A DNA stretch of 64,000 bases from Streptosporangium saharense (GTDB lineage Bacteria > Actinomycetota > Actinomycetes > Streptosporangiales > Streptosporangiaceae): the NCBI RefSeq assembly GCF_014203715.1, contig NZ_JACHJP010000015.1, positions 26,050-90,049 of the forward strand. Direction: 5' to 3'. A model generated the notes under the pieces. The model saw only the letters and a program-made list of their open reading frames with translations. It had not been told where the DNA came from and searched no databases. Made by a program: the position numbers and the translations under genes. This document shows positions 52,887 through 61,633 of this stretch, one piece after another (positions within the stretch are counted from its first letter, which is position 1; each line of letters opens with the position of its first letter).

Positions 52887-53593
52887 GGTTCGAGCGGGGC
52901 ACTGAGCCGCAGTTCCAGCGACGGACACAGCTCCTTGCCGAACTGCGGCTCCTGCGAAAGACAGAGCTGCGGCTCCTGCGCCTCCGAAAGGCTGAACTGC
53001 GGCTCCTGGGAAGGGCACAGGTCCGTGGTGAGCTGTGGTCCCGGGGAAGGGCGGCGGCTTCGGGTGAGTTGGTCGATCATCCAGTGGCACCAGGCGATGC
53101 GGTGGTTCTCGTAGCTGATGCCGTACCACAGCGTGGCGTAGTCGCCGAAGCGGCGGCTCTCGCGGCCCGGCGCGTTCGTGAACGACGACCGTTCGTCCTC
53201 GTAGGCCGCCAGCCGTCGCTCGTGCTCCTCAAGCTGGACCTGGAAGAGCTTGACCAGCTCGGCCGGGTCGGCGAGCCAGGCCGCGTAGGACTTCAGCAGC
53301 AGCTCGTCGCGTTCGGGACGGGCCTGCGGGGGTTCGACGACCCACTCGCGCAGTGCCTTCTTCCCGCGCCGGGTGATGGAGTAGATCTTCTTGCGCTGTG
53401 GGCCGGGGCCCGGGACCTGCTCGAAGGTGACCAGCTCAGCCGCGACCAGACGCTGCAGCTCAGGGTGGATCTGGCTGTGCCGCGCGGTCCAGAAACATCC
53501 GAGCGGATGTCCCATGGTGGTGGCCAGCTCGTATCCGGACCTCGACCGGCGGGCCAGCGCCGTGAGGATCGCGTATCCGAGTGTTGAGGTCAT
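52829..53593 (-). CDS. PadR-family regulator with repetitive C-terminal tail
   Basis: A 254-residue PadR protein. The winged helix (about 1-85) begins TLGYAILTALARRSRSGYEL and includes IYSITRRGKKALREW. The helical PadR C-domain (Vir-type) ends near residue 180 with ENHRIAWCHWMIDQL. The final ~75 residues are a low-complexity tail of repeats (SQEPQ, EPQF, SLE) not found in ordinary PadR proteins, and run antisense into the GNAT gene. The tail may be a recent readthrough after loss of a stop. Targets are unknown. Confidence 0.85.
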   Translation of the reverse strand: MTSTLGYAILTALARRSRSGYELATTMGHPLGCFWTARHSQIHPELQRLVAAELVTFEQVPGPGPQRKKIYSITRRGKKALREWVVEPPQARPERDELLLKSYAAWLADPAELVKLFQVQLEEHERRLAAYEDERSSFTNAPGRESRRFGDYATLWYGISYENHRIAWCHWMIDQLTRSRRPSPGPQLTTDLCPSQEPQFSLSEAQEPQLCLSQEPQFGKELCPSLELRLSAPLEPQFSASLYPSCEATNPSES

Positions 53594-53641
53594 CGCGGCA
53601 GGATCTCACGCGGCACCCCGGACGCGGCACCGTAGCTTTAC

Positions 53642-55666
53642 CTATGTCGTCTCTGACATAACGGGCGCCACCTCGACCAGGTTGTCGTGGTAGACGGCAC
53701 CCTGGCCCAGGTCGGCGTCGCGCTCCTCGACCACCGCGTTGACCGTCGAGCCCCCCGGGCTCAGCTTGCCCCAGTGCCCCTTCGTCGAGGCCACGACGCC
53801 GGGCCGTACCCGATCGTCGATCTCGACCACGGCCTCGAAGCCCCCGAAGGCGTTGAACACCCGGGCCCGCTGCCCGTCGCGCAGCCCCCTCGGCTCGGCG
53901 TCGTCGGGGTGAACCACCACCCGGGGGCCCTTGGAACGGCGCAGCAGCTCGGGGTTGTTGCCGAAGGTCGTGTTGAGGAAGGTGTGCGACGCGGGCGTGA
54001 CCAGCGCCAGGGGATAGGGACCACCGGCGGCCGTACGCGGCGGGACGTAGGCGGGCCCCGAACCGAACTCCAGCCTCCCCGAGGCCGTGGGAAAACCCTC
54101 GGTGAACGGGACGAAAGGCCGTGGCACGTTGAGCCTGACCCAGCCCTCCTTGCGCAGCCGGTCCACCGTGATCCCGTCGAGGGAGGGATGACCGGAGGCG
54201 AGCAACTGCTCGGCCAGTTCGAGGTCGGAGTCGTACAGCGACGGCTCGGTGAGCCCCATGTGCCTGGCCAGGCGGCGGAACGTCTCCGTGGTCGACAGGC
54301 ACTCGCCGGGCGGCTCGACCGCAGGTTCGTTCCACATCAGGTACATGTGCCCGTAGCCCGCGTGCAGGTCGGTGTGCTCGATCTGCATGGTCGCCGGGAG
54401 CACGATGTCGGCGTAGTCCACGGTGTCGGTCGGGAACTGCTCCATCACGACCGTGAACAGGTCCTCACGCGCCAGCCGTTCGCGGACCCGGTTCTGGTCG
54501 GGGGTCGAGCCGAGCGGGTTGGCGGCGTAGACCCACAGGCACTTCACCGACTCGTCGAGCCCCTCGGCCAGCCGGGTCATCGTGAGCCGCCTGACCGGCC
54601 CGGGGAGCAGGTCGTCGCGGGTGTCGATGTTCAGGTGGACGTGACCGCTGGTCGAGTAGGCGACCCCGCCGCCGGGATGGCGCCAGTCGCCCGTCACCGC
54701 GGGGATGGCCGCGATGGCGCGCATCGCCGTACCCCCGCCCGCGTGCCGCTGGACGCCCATCGTGGCCCTGATGCCGGTCGGGCGGGTGTGCGCGAGCCGT
54801 ACGCCCAGGGAGCGGATGTCCGCCTCGGGCAGGCCGGTGATCTCCGCGACGCGGGCGGGTGGGTAACGCAGGATCTCGGTGCGGAGGTCCGCCCAGCCGT
54901 TGGTGTGCTCGGCGAGGAAGGCGTCGTCCTGGGTGCCCTCGGACAGCACCACGTTCAGTAGCCCCAGGGCGAGGGCGGCGTCCGTACCCGGCCTGATCGG
55001 CAGGTGGACGTCTGCCTGCTCGGCGGTCCTGGTGCGGATCGGGTCGATCGCCACGATGTGGGCCCCGGCCGCCCGCGCCTCCTGGATGAACCGCCACAGA
55101 TGGTGACCGCTGGTGAGGGTGTTCGTGCCCCACAGCAGGATGAGCCGCGACAGGGCGAACGTCTCGGGGTCCATCCCCCCGGGGGTGCCGTTGGCCAGCC
55201 GCAGACCGGCGTTGCCGGCGGTCGAGCAGATGTTCAGGAAGTGCCGGGAGGCGCCCAGGACGTTCCAGAACCTCCGGCCCGCGACCCCCTCTGACCCCTG
55301 GATGTGGCCCAGCGTCCCGGTGCCGAGGTAGGGCCAGATCGCCTCGCCGCCGTGCTCGTCCACGATCGCGCGCAGCCGTACGGAGATCTCGTCGAGGGCC
55401 TCGTCCCAGGTGATCCGTTCGAAACGGCCGCTGCCCTTGGGGCCGACGCGACGCAGGGGATACAGGATGCGGTCGGGCGCCGCGGCGTGTTCGAGGTAGC
55501 GGTTGACCTTCACGCAGAGCGCGCCGCGCGTGTAGGGGTGCTCGGGGTTGCCGCGCATCCCGGTCGCCCGGCCGTCTTTGACGGTCACCACCCACGAGCA
55601 GGTGTCCGGGCAGTCCAGCGGACAGGCCCCCAGGACACGCAGCTCCCCCCGCTCACGCAGTGCCAT
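53642..55666 (-). CDS. molybdopterin-dependent oxidoreductase, DMSO-reductase family
   Basis: A 674-residue cytoplasmic enzyme binding bis-MGD. The N-terminal 4Fe-4S site has Cys 15, 19, 23 and 51 (ACPLDCPDTC and GALC). ITWDEALDEI, LLWGTNTLTSGHH and CLWVYAANPLGSTPDQN are family marks. Near NICSTAGNAG a Ser/Cys may supply the Mo ligand. No Tat signal is present, so it is probably cytoplasmic. The substrate is unknown; no partner subunit or Mo-cofactor gene is adjacent. Confidence 0.9.
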   Translation of the reverse strand: MALRERGELRVLGACPLDCPDTCSWVVTVKDGRATGMRGNPEHPYTRGALCVKVNRYLEHAAAPDRILYPLRRVGPKGSGRFERITWDEALDEISVRLRAIVDEHGGEAIWPYLGTGTLGHIQGSEGVAGRRFWNVLGASRHFLNICSTAGNAGLRLANGTPGGMDPETFALSRLILLWGTNTLTSGHHLWRFIQEARAAGAHIVAIDPIRTRTAEQADVHLPIRPGTDAALALGLLNVVLSEGTQDDAFLAEHTNGWADLRTEILRYPPARVAEITGLPEADIRSLGVRLAHTRPTGIRATMGVQRHAGGGTAMRAIAAIPAVTGDWRHPGGGVAYSTSGHVHLNIDTRDDLLPGPVRRLTMTRLAEGLDESVKCLWVYAANPLGSTPDQNRVRERLAREDLFTVVMEQFPTDTVDYADIVLPATMQIEHTDLHAGYGHMYLMWNEPAVEPPGECLSTTETFRRLARHMGLTEPSLYDSDLELAEQLLASGHPSLDGITVDRLRKEGWVRLNVPRPFVPFTEGFPTASGRLEFGSGPAYVPPRTAAGGPYPLALVTPASHTFLNTTFGNNPELLRRSKGPRVVVHPDDAEPRGLRDGQRARVFNAFGGFEAVVEIDDRVRPGVVASTKGHWGKLSPGGSTVNAVVEERDADLGQGAVYHDNLVEVAPVMSETT

Positions 55667-55683
55667 GCCCAGACTCTAGTCAG

Positions 55684-55711
55684 GGGGGTACGGCTCGCGG
55701 GCCGTACCCCC
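55684..55711 (-). terminator. terminator downstream of M28 peptidase gene
   Basis: GGGGGTACGGC (55684-55694) pairs with GCCGTACCCCC (55701-55711), loop TCGCGG. It lies 27 bases beyond the M28 peptidase stop on the minus strand. Its core repeats the palindrome ending purL. Confidence 0.8.
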
Positions 55712-55737
55712 ATGTAACGCACGTAACGGTCAGACCG

Positions 55738-57297
55738 TCACCGCAGCGCGGCGTCCTCCCAGGCGGGAAGCACGGCCATCCTGCGCGGAGCGGCGGTCGC
55801 GGCCGGGGCGGTGGAACCCCCCGGCAGGACCGGGCTGTAGGCGTAGACCGCCACGGCCGTCGCGATGGCGCCGGTGTTCACCGCGAGCGCCCGCTCGTTG
55901 ACGTTGGCCAGGGTGTCGCAGGCCTGGTGGTAGCACCGGTCGTAGGCGACCCCGGCCTGGCCGCCGAACGTGACGGCCTCCTCCGCGCTCTTGACCCCCT
56001 CGGCGCCGGTGAACAGGCCACCGGCCGGGATGCCCACCGCGATGAAGGGCCCGTAGTCGGACCGCCCGGTGAAGTCGGTCCCCTTGTACGGCTGGCCGAG
56101 CGTGGCGTAGTACGTCTCGAACAGCTTCTCGATCTTGTCGGAGCCCTCGGGACCCGCGCCCGCGCCGACGTGGTCGGAGTCGTCGCCGTCGTAGATGCCG
56201 TAGACGTGGTTCGGCGAGGCGATCATGTCGAAGTTGAGGTACAGCTTGATCTTCGACCGCTCCCGCTGGGACAGGGAGGTCACGTAGTGCTGGGAGCCGA
56301 GCAGCCCGAGCTCCTCCGCGCCCCAGAAGGCGAACCTGAGCCTGTTCCTGGTCGGCGCCGCGTTGGCCTGCAGGGCGGTCTCCAGTACGGCGGCGGCGCC
56401 CGAGCCGTTGTCGTTGACGCCGGGGCCCTCAAGCACGCTGTCCAGGTGGCTGCCGAGCATGACGACCCTGCCGGGGTCGCCCCAGCGGCTCTCCGCGATC
56501 ACGTTGCGGGTCTTCCTGTGCGGGTCGCTCTCCGCGGTGACGGCGAGCGTGGCCCGTGATCCCGGCTTGGCCAGCTCCTGGCCGACGGCGAAGGTGGTGC
56601 CGACGACGGGGATGTGGGTGGTCGCGTCGCCGAGCGAGCCGTTCAGCGGCCCCCGCCGGTCGGCGGTGCCCGTGCCCGCCTGGCCCTCGTTGAAGATGAT
56701 CACGCCGGAGGCGCCCGCCGCCTCCGCGAGCTCGGCCTTGACCCGGAAACCGCACGTGCCGCGCTGCAGCAGCGCGATGTTGCCCCGGACGAACCCCACG
56801 TAGTCGGCCGCCTCACAGCCGGAGGTCGAGCTGGGCTCGGCGCTCGGCGGCAGCACCACGTCCACGGGCTGCACGGCGGCCGTGACGTTCCCCGAACCGG
56901 AGTAGGTCATGGGCCTGAAGTCCGTCTCCGGCGTGTAGGACCGCGCGGTCGGCGACACCAGGGCGAGCGTGGGCGTGCCGATGACGCGGAAGAACGGGAA
57001 GTCGAACTCCTGCAGCGTCACCCTGTAGCCCGCGGCCCGCAGCTTGCCCGCCACGTACTCGGCCGAGGCGTCGTATCCGGGGGTCCCGGCGGCGCGGGTG
57101 CCGCCGTTGGCGACGGCGATCTGCTGGAACCTCTCCAGGTGCCGCTTCACGGCGAGCACGTCCACGGGAAGCGACCTGGCGCCCTTGGCGGGAACGGGGG
57201 TCGGCGAGACCACGGCGGTCGCCGGGACGCCGGGCAGCGTCACGGCCGAGACTGTGGTGATCGCGGCCAGCAGGCCCTTGTACGCGCGTGCGCGCAT
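55738..57297 (-). CDS. secreted M28-family aminopeptidase with PA domain
   Basis: A 519-residue exported zinc peptidase. A Sec signal peptide (about 1-30, ending VPATAVV) leads to an N-terminal segment. A protease-associated (PA) insertion (about 150-260) contains EAADYVGFVRGNIALLQRGTC. The di-zinc catalytic core has GSHLDSV, GVNDNGSGAAAVLE, FWGAEELGLLGS, NFDMIAS and a His in CYHQACDT, close to Streptomyces aminopeptidase S. It removes N-terminal residues from peptides outside the cell. ATG 57297 has GAGGAG upstream; the earlier in-frame start lacks one. Confidence 0.93.
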   Translation of the reverse strand: MRARAYKGLLAAITTVSAVTLPGVPATAVVSPTPVPAKGARSLPVDVLAVKRHLERFQQIAVANGGTRAAGTPGYDASAEYVAGKLRAAGYRVTLQEFDFPFFRVIGTPTLALVSPTARSYTPETDFRPMTYSGSGNVTAAVQPVDVVLPPSAEPSSTSGCEAADYVGFVRGNIALLQRGTCGFRVKAELAEAAGASGVIIFNEGQAGTGTADRRGPLNGSLGDATTHIPVVGTTFAVGQELAKPGSRATLAVTAESDPHRKTRNVIAESRWGDPGRVVMLGSHLDSVLEGPGVNDNGSGAAAVLETALQANAAPTRNRLRFAFWGAEELGLLGSQHYVTSLSQRERSKIKLYLNFDMIASPNHVYGIYDGDDSDHVGAGAGPEGSDKIEKLFETYYATLGQPYKGTDFTGRSDYGPFIAVGIPAGGLFTGAEGVKSAEEAVTFGGQAGVAYDRCYHQACDTLANVNERALAVNTGAIATAVAVYAYSPVLPGGSTAPAATAAPRRMAVLPAWEDAALR

Positions 57298-57661
57298 GCG
57301 CAACTCCTCATGTCCTCGTGGTGAATCTGATGAATCTGACGAGAGTGAAGCGGGGAACCCCTGTGATCAAATGTCCTGGTTGACTAGATTTGACAATCAG
57401 AGTCAGATCGATGGGCGGAGTGCTCCCCGGCGTCACTCGACGGTCACGGTGTCACTGACGTAACGGCACCCGGCCGTGCGCCGTCACACATCGCGCCACG
57501 GGCCGCCATTCCGCACCCGACCCCGGCGCCACGCGGTCGCCGGAAGTGGCTAGGGTCGGGTGCGAAGGAAGAAACGGGGCGGCGGCGAGCGGGCTGCGAC
57601 GCATGATGATCAGCTTTTCAGGCCGGTGCCCGCCCGGCCACCAACGCCGCATTCCAGCAGG
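57298..57661. other. intergenic region upstream of M28 peptidase gene
   Basis: About 360 bases between the M28 start and the stop of the RpiB-like gene. It contains the short direct repeat GAATCTGAT-GAATCTGAC (57333-57350) and a locally AT-rich stretch around 57362-57412 with TTGACA on the plus strand. It should hold the peptidase promoter; no gene or RNA recognised. Confidence 0.4.
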
Positions 57662-58099
57662 TCAATTCTCAATCTCGGATAGGTACGCGATGTTCGCGAC
57701 ATCGGTCTCCTCCGGGCTGACGCTCCCGGCGAACCAGGCGTCCAGGATCTCCCCGAGCAACGGCGTCGAGGTGAGCCTGAGGCTCAGCGCCAGCACGTTG
57801 GCGTCGTTCCAGCGTCTGGCCCCCTCGGCGGTCGCCGCGTCCACGCACAGGGCGGCCCGCACACCCCGCACCTTGTTGGCCGCGATCGACGCCCCGGTGC
57901 CGGTCCAGCAGCACACGACCGCCTGGTCGGCCACCCCGGAGACGACGTCAAGCGCGGCCCGCGAACAGCACCACGCCCAGTCGGCCCGGTCGTCGGCGAC
58001 GGCACCGTACGCGGTCACCGTGTGTCCTCTCGCCTCTATCTCCGACACCAGGATCGGGGCCACCCCGTCAAGGCTGTCCGAGGCCAATGAGATACGCAT
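57662..58099 (-). CDS. RpiB/LacA/LacB-family sugar-phosphate isomerase
   Basis: A 145-residue protein of the ribose-5-phosphate isomerase B family. MRISLASDSLDG and VVCCWTGTGASIAANKVRGV are the phosphate-binding and Cys-containing active-site stretches, followed by RRWNDANVLALSLR. The family interconverts ribose and ribulose 5-phosphate or related aldose/ketose phosphates; the Ala/Ser pattern near the Cys (CCWTGTG) differs from typical RpiB (CGTGIG), so the substrate may differ. It is divergent from the flippase-like gene. Confidence 0.85.
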   Translation of the reverse strand: MRISLASDSLDGVAPILVSEIEARGHTVTAYGAVADDRADWAWCCSRAALDVVSGVADQAVVCCWTGTGASIAANKVRGVRAALCVDAATAEGARRWNDANVLALSLRLTSTPLLGEILDAWFAGSVSPEETDVANIAYLSEIEN

Positions 58100-58172
58100 G
58101 ACTCCGATTGTGGACACTGGAAGAGAAGATCGGTGACGCACCTGTAATGCGGAACGTGCAGAATCGCTGGCG

Positions 58173-60599
58173 GTGACGGAAATCAGAGAGCGCGGAGAAG
58201 GGGCGCACGTCGAAGGCGAGGAGCCGGAGACGGAGCGTGATTCCGCCGTGCTCGTCGTCGAACCGCTCCTGCCGCAGCGCATCCGCCGGCCGTCCGATCT
58301 GCTGCGCTTCCTGGCGACCCTGCTGGGGCTCGTGGCCGTCGTCCTGCTCGCCCTCGTGGCGAAGAAGACTCTCACCGGTCTCGAAGGCGACGTCATCGAC
58401 GGGACGAACCGGGCGCCGTTCCTCCTCAGCGGCCTGGTCGGCGTGCTCAGCGGCGCCGCCATGCTGGGCGTGCCGACCGCCTACGCCATCGAACGCGTCC
58501 TGCACCGCGACGGCCTGCGGGTCGCCGAGGGGCTCTTCGCCGCCATCGCGGGCATGGTCCTGTCCTTCGCCCTCGGCGAGTGGATCGTCGGCGCAGGGCC
58601 CGAGGACCTGTGGCTCCTGCTGACCGGGGGAAGACAGGGGGTCGAGCCGCTCAACACGCTGCTGACCTCGGTCATCGCCTACGTCACCGCGGTGCGCATC
58701 TCCCGCAGACCCACCTGGCGGGCGGCCCTGTGGAGCGCCGTGGCGCTCAACGCCATCGCCCTCTTCGCCGCGACCGCGGCCACCATCCTCGGCATCGTCG
58801 TCTCCATCCTGGTCGGACTCGCCGTCGGCTACGCCACGCTGTACGGCATCGGCAGCCCCAACACCAGGCCCCCGGGCAGCACGATCGTCGCCACCCTCGC
58901 CAAACTCGGCTTCGCCCCCGTCAGGGCGCACCGCCTCGACGACGACCACCAGAGCAGCAGGCGCTACGCCGTCGGCCTCAAGAACGGCACCCGCCTCGAC
59001 GTCACCGTCCTCGACCGCGACCGCCAGGTCGCCGGGGTGCTCTACCGCATCTGGCGCCGCATCAGGCTCAACACCGAGACCCGCCGCAGGGCCATCCGGT
59101 CCCTGCGCGCCGAGCTGGAACGCGAGGCCCTGATGGCCTACGCCACCCAGGCCGCGGGTGCCAGCATCCCCAGGCTCATCGGCACCAGCGAGATCGGCAC
59201 CGAGGCCGCGCTGCTCGCCTACGAGCACATCGAGACCCGGCCCCTCGACGACATCCCCGACGAGGAGATCGACGACAACCTCCTCGCCCAGATCTGGGAG
59301 CAGGTCCTGCTCCTGCAGGTCCAGCGGCTCGCCCACCGGCGCCTGACCGGCGACAGCATCCACGTCGACAACGAGGGCAGGGTCGTCCTCATGGACGCCC
59401 GCAGCGGCGAGATCGCCGCCGGAGACCTCCTGCTCCGCCTCGACATCGCCCAACTGCTCACCTACCTCAGCCTCCGCGTCGGCGCGGAGCGCGCGGTCGC
59501 CGCGGGAGCCGCCGTCGCGGGCCCCGACACGCTGGCCGGCGCCCTGCCGCTGCTGCAGCGCATCGCGCTCACCCGTGAGACCAGGGCCGCGCTCACCAGG
59601 AACAAGGAGCTGCTGACCGCGATCCGCGAACGGATCGTCGCCCTCGAACCCCAGGTCGAGGCCGACGAGGTCCGCCTTGAGCGCTTCCGCCCGAGGACCC
59701 TCATCACGATCATCGCCAGCGCCTTCGCCGCCTACTTCCTCGTCTACTACCTGACGCAGATCAACCTCAACATGATCACCTCCGCCAAGTGGGGGTGGAC
59801 CGGGGTCGCCTTCGTCGCGGCGATGATGAGCTACGTCGCCGCCGCGCTGATGCTGCGGGGCTTCGTGCCGGAACGGCTGCCGCTCGGCCGTACCGTCCTG
59901 GTGCAGTTCGCGGGCTCCTTCGTGAAGCTGGTCGCGCCCGCCGCGGTGAGCGGCGTCGCCATCAACACCCGCTACCTGCAAAAACGCGGCATCCCACCGG
60001 GACAGGCCGTCGCCAGCGTCGGGGCCTCCCAGCTCATCGGCCTGGCCTCACACATCACGCTGCTCCTGCTGTTCGCCTACATCACCGGGTCGAGCGCGGC
60101 CACCTCGTTCACTCCGTCGCGCACGCTGGTGTTCGTCCTGCTCGCCGTCGCGGTCGCGGTCCTGTTCATCGTGAGCGTCCCGCGCCTGCGCAGGATGGTC
60201 AGCGTACGGCTGCGCGCTCTGTTCTCCGGCGTCATCCCCCGCCTGCTTGACGTGCTCCAGTCACCCCGGAAGATCATCGAGGGCTGCTCCGGCACCCTGC
60301 TGCTGACGATCTTCTTCGTGGTCTGCCTCGACGCCTCGGTGCGGGCCTTCGGCGGCTCGCTCAGCTTCGCGGCCGTGGCCATCGTCTTCCTCGCGGGCAA
60401 CGCCATCGGCTCGGCGGCGCCGACCCCGGGCGGACTCGGCGCCGTCGAGGCGTCCCTGTCCGTCGGGCTGACCCTCTCCGGCCTGCCCGGCGAGGTCGCC
60501 ACCTCGGCCGTGCTGCTGTTCCGGCTGCTGACCTTCTGGCTGCCCGTGCTCCCCGGGTGGGCCTCGTTCACCTACCTGCAGCGACACGAGGCCCTGTAG
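58173..60599 (+). CDS. flippase-like membrane protein with embedded kinase-like domain
   Basis: An 808-residue protein. An N-terminal membrane region (about 40-230, five or six helices) is followed by a cytoplasmic kinase-like segment (about 245-470). That segment has RRLTGDSIHVDNEGRVVLMDA, which resembles a UbiB/APH-type catalytic loop but lacks an obvious HxD. The C-terminal part (about 505-790) is a UPF0104/lysylphosphatidylglycerol-synthase TM domain with NTRYLQKRG and TPGGLGAVEASL. Such domains move lipids or lipid-linked products across the membrane. The GTG at 58173 is used. Function unknown; possibly a lipid flippase regulated by its nucleotide-binding domain. Confidence 0.8.
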   Translation: MTEIRERGEGAHVEGEEPETERDSAVLVVEPLLPQRIRRPSDLLRFLATLLGLVAVVLLALVAKKTLTGLEGDVIDGTNRAPFLLSGLVGVLSGAAMLGVPTAYAIERVLHRDGLRVAEGLFAAIAGMVLSFALGEWIVGAGPEDLWLLLTGGRQGVEPLNTLLTSVIAYVTAVRISRRPTWRAALWSAVALNAIALFAATAATILGIVVSILVGLAVGYATLYGIGSPNTRPPGSTIVATLAKLGFAPVRAHRLDDDHQSSRRYAVGLKNGTRLDVTVLDRDRQVAGVLYRIWRRIRLNTETRRRAIRSLRAELEREALMAYATQAAGASIPRLIGTSEIGTEAALLAYEHIETRPLDDIPDEEIDDNLLAQIWEQVLLLQVQRLAHRRLTGDSIHVDNEGRVVLMDARSGEIAAGDLLLRLDIAQLLTYLSLRVGAERAVAAGAAVAGPDTLAGALPLLQRIALTRETRAALTRNKELLTAIRERIVALEPQVEADEVRLERFRPRTLITIIASAFAAYFLVYYLTQINLNMITSAKWGWTGVAFVAAMMSYVAAALMLRGFVPERLPLGRTVLVQFAGSFVKLVAPAAVSGVAINTRYLQKRGIPPGQAVASVGASQLIGLASHITLLLLFAYITGSSAATSFTPSRTLVFVLLAVAVAVLFIVSVPRLRRMVSVRLRALFSGVIPRLLDVLQSPRKIIEGCSGTLLLTIFFVVCLDASVRAFGGSLSFAAVAIVFLAGNAIGSAAPTPGGLGAVEASLSVGLTLSGLPGEVATSAVLLFRLLTFWLPVLPGWASFTYLQRHEAL

Positions 60600-60604
60600 C
60601 CCCC

Positions 60605-61633
60605 TCAGGTCTCGCTGGAACGGGCCCAGCGGTTGACGCCCGACTCCACCGCGTGCCCGTCGATCGCCGCGAGCTCCTCCTCGGTGAACGACAGGTTCTC
60701 CACAGCCCGCACGTTGTCCTCAAGCTGCCTGACGCTGCTCGCGCCGACCAGCACCGAGGTGACACGCCGGTCGCGCAGCGCCCACGCCAGGGCCATCTGC
60801 GCCAGCGACTGCCCGCGCGAGACCGCGATCCCGTGCAGTGTGCGGATACGCCGCATGGTCTCCTCGGTCAGCATCTCCGGGGTGAGGAAACGCCGCTGCG
60901 AGGCCCGCGACCCCTCGGGGACACCGCCGAAATAGCGATCGGTCAGCATGCCCTGCGCCAGCGGGGAGAACGCGATGCAGCCGACCCCCTCCCGTTCCAG
61001 GACGTCCAGCAGCCCGTCCTCGATCCACCGGTTGAGCATCGAGTACGACGGCTGGTGGATCAGCAGCGGAGTGCCCATCTCCCGCAGGATCCGCGCCGCC
61101 CGCTCCGTCTGCTCGGGGGAGTAGGACGAGATGCCCGCGTACAGCGCCTTCCCCGACCTCACGGCCTGGTCGAGCGCGCCCATCGTCTCCTCAAGCGGAG
61201 TCTCCGGGTCGAACCTGTGGCTGTAGAAGACGTCGACGTAGTCGAGCCCCATCCGCCCCAGCGACCTGTCCAGGCTGGACAACAGATACTTACGCGACCC
61301 CCACTCCCCGTAGGGGCCGGGCCACATGTCGTATCCAGCCTTGGTCGAGATGACCAGCTCGTCGCGGTAGCGGGAGAAGTCCTCCCTGAGGTGCCTGCCG
61401 AAGTTGGCCTCCGCGGCACCGTACGGCGGGCCGTAGTTGTTGGCCAGGTCGAAGTGGGTCACCCCCAGGTCGAACGCCCGCCGCAGGATGGCCCGCTGGG
61501 TCCCGAAAGGCTTGTCATCGCCGAAGTTGTGCCAGAGCCCCAGCGAGACCGCGGGCAGCCTCAACCCACTCCGCCCCACCCTGTTGTACGGCTGCCGCCC
61601 GTCGTAGCGCTCCGGATCGGCCACGTAGGTCAT
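60605..61633 (-). CDS. aldo/keto reductase (YghZ/MgrA-like)
   Basis: A 342-residue NADPH-dependent TIM-barrel reductase close to L-glyceraldehyde-3-phosphate reductase/potassium-channel beta-type AKRs. Catalytic residues are in FDLANNYGP (Asp, Tyr), STKAGYDMW (Lys) and DVFYSHRFD (His). SLAQMALAWALRDRRVTSV and GASSVRQLEDN bind NADPH. It probably reduces toxic aldehydes or methylglyoxal. The start ATG at 61633 overlaps the peptidase stop as ATGA, so it is coupled to the upstream oligopeptidase gene. Confidence 0.92.
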   Translation of the reverse strand: MTYVADPERYDGRQPYNRVGRSGLRLPAVSLGLWHNFGDDKPFGTQRAILRRAFDLGVTHFDLANNYGPPYGAAEANFGRHLREDFSRYRDELVISTKAGYDMWPGPYGEWGSRKYLLSSLDRSLGRMGLDYVDVFYSHRFDPETPLEETMGALDQAVRSGKALYAGISSYSPEQTERAARILREMGTPLLIHQPSYSMLNRWIEDGLLDVLEREGVGCIAFSPLAQGMLTDRYFGGVPEGSRASQRRFLTPEMLTEETMRRIRTLHGIAVSRGQSLAQMALAWALRDRRVTSVLVGASSVRQLEDNVRAVENLSFTEEELAAIDGHAVESGVNRWARSSET

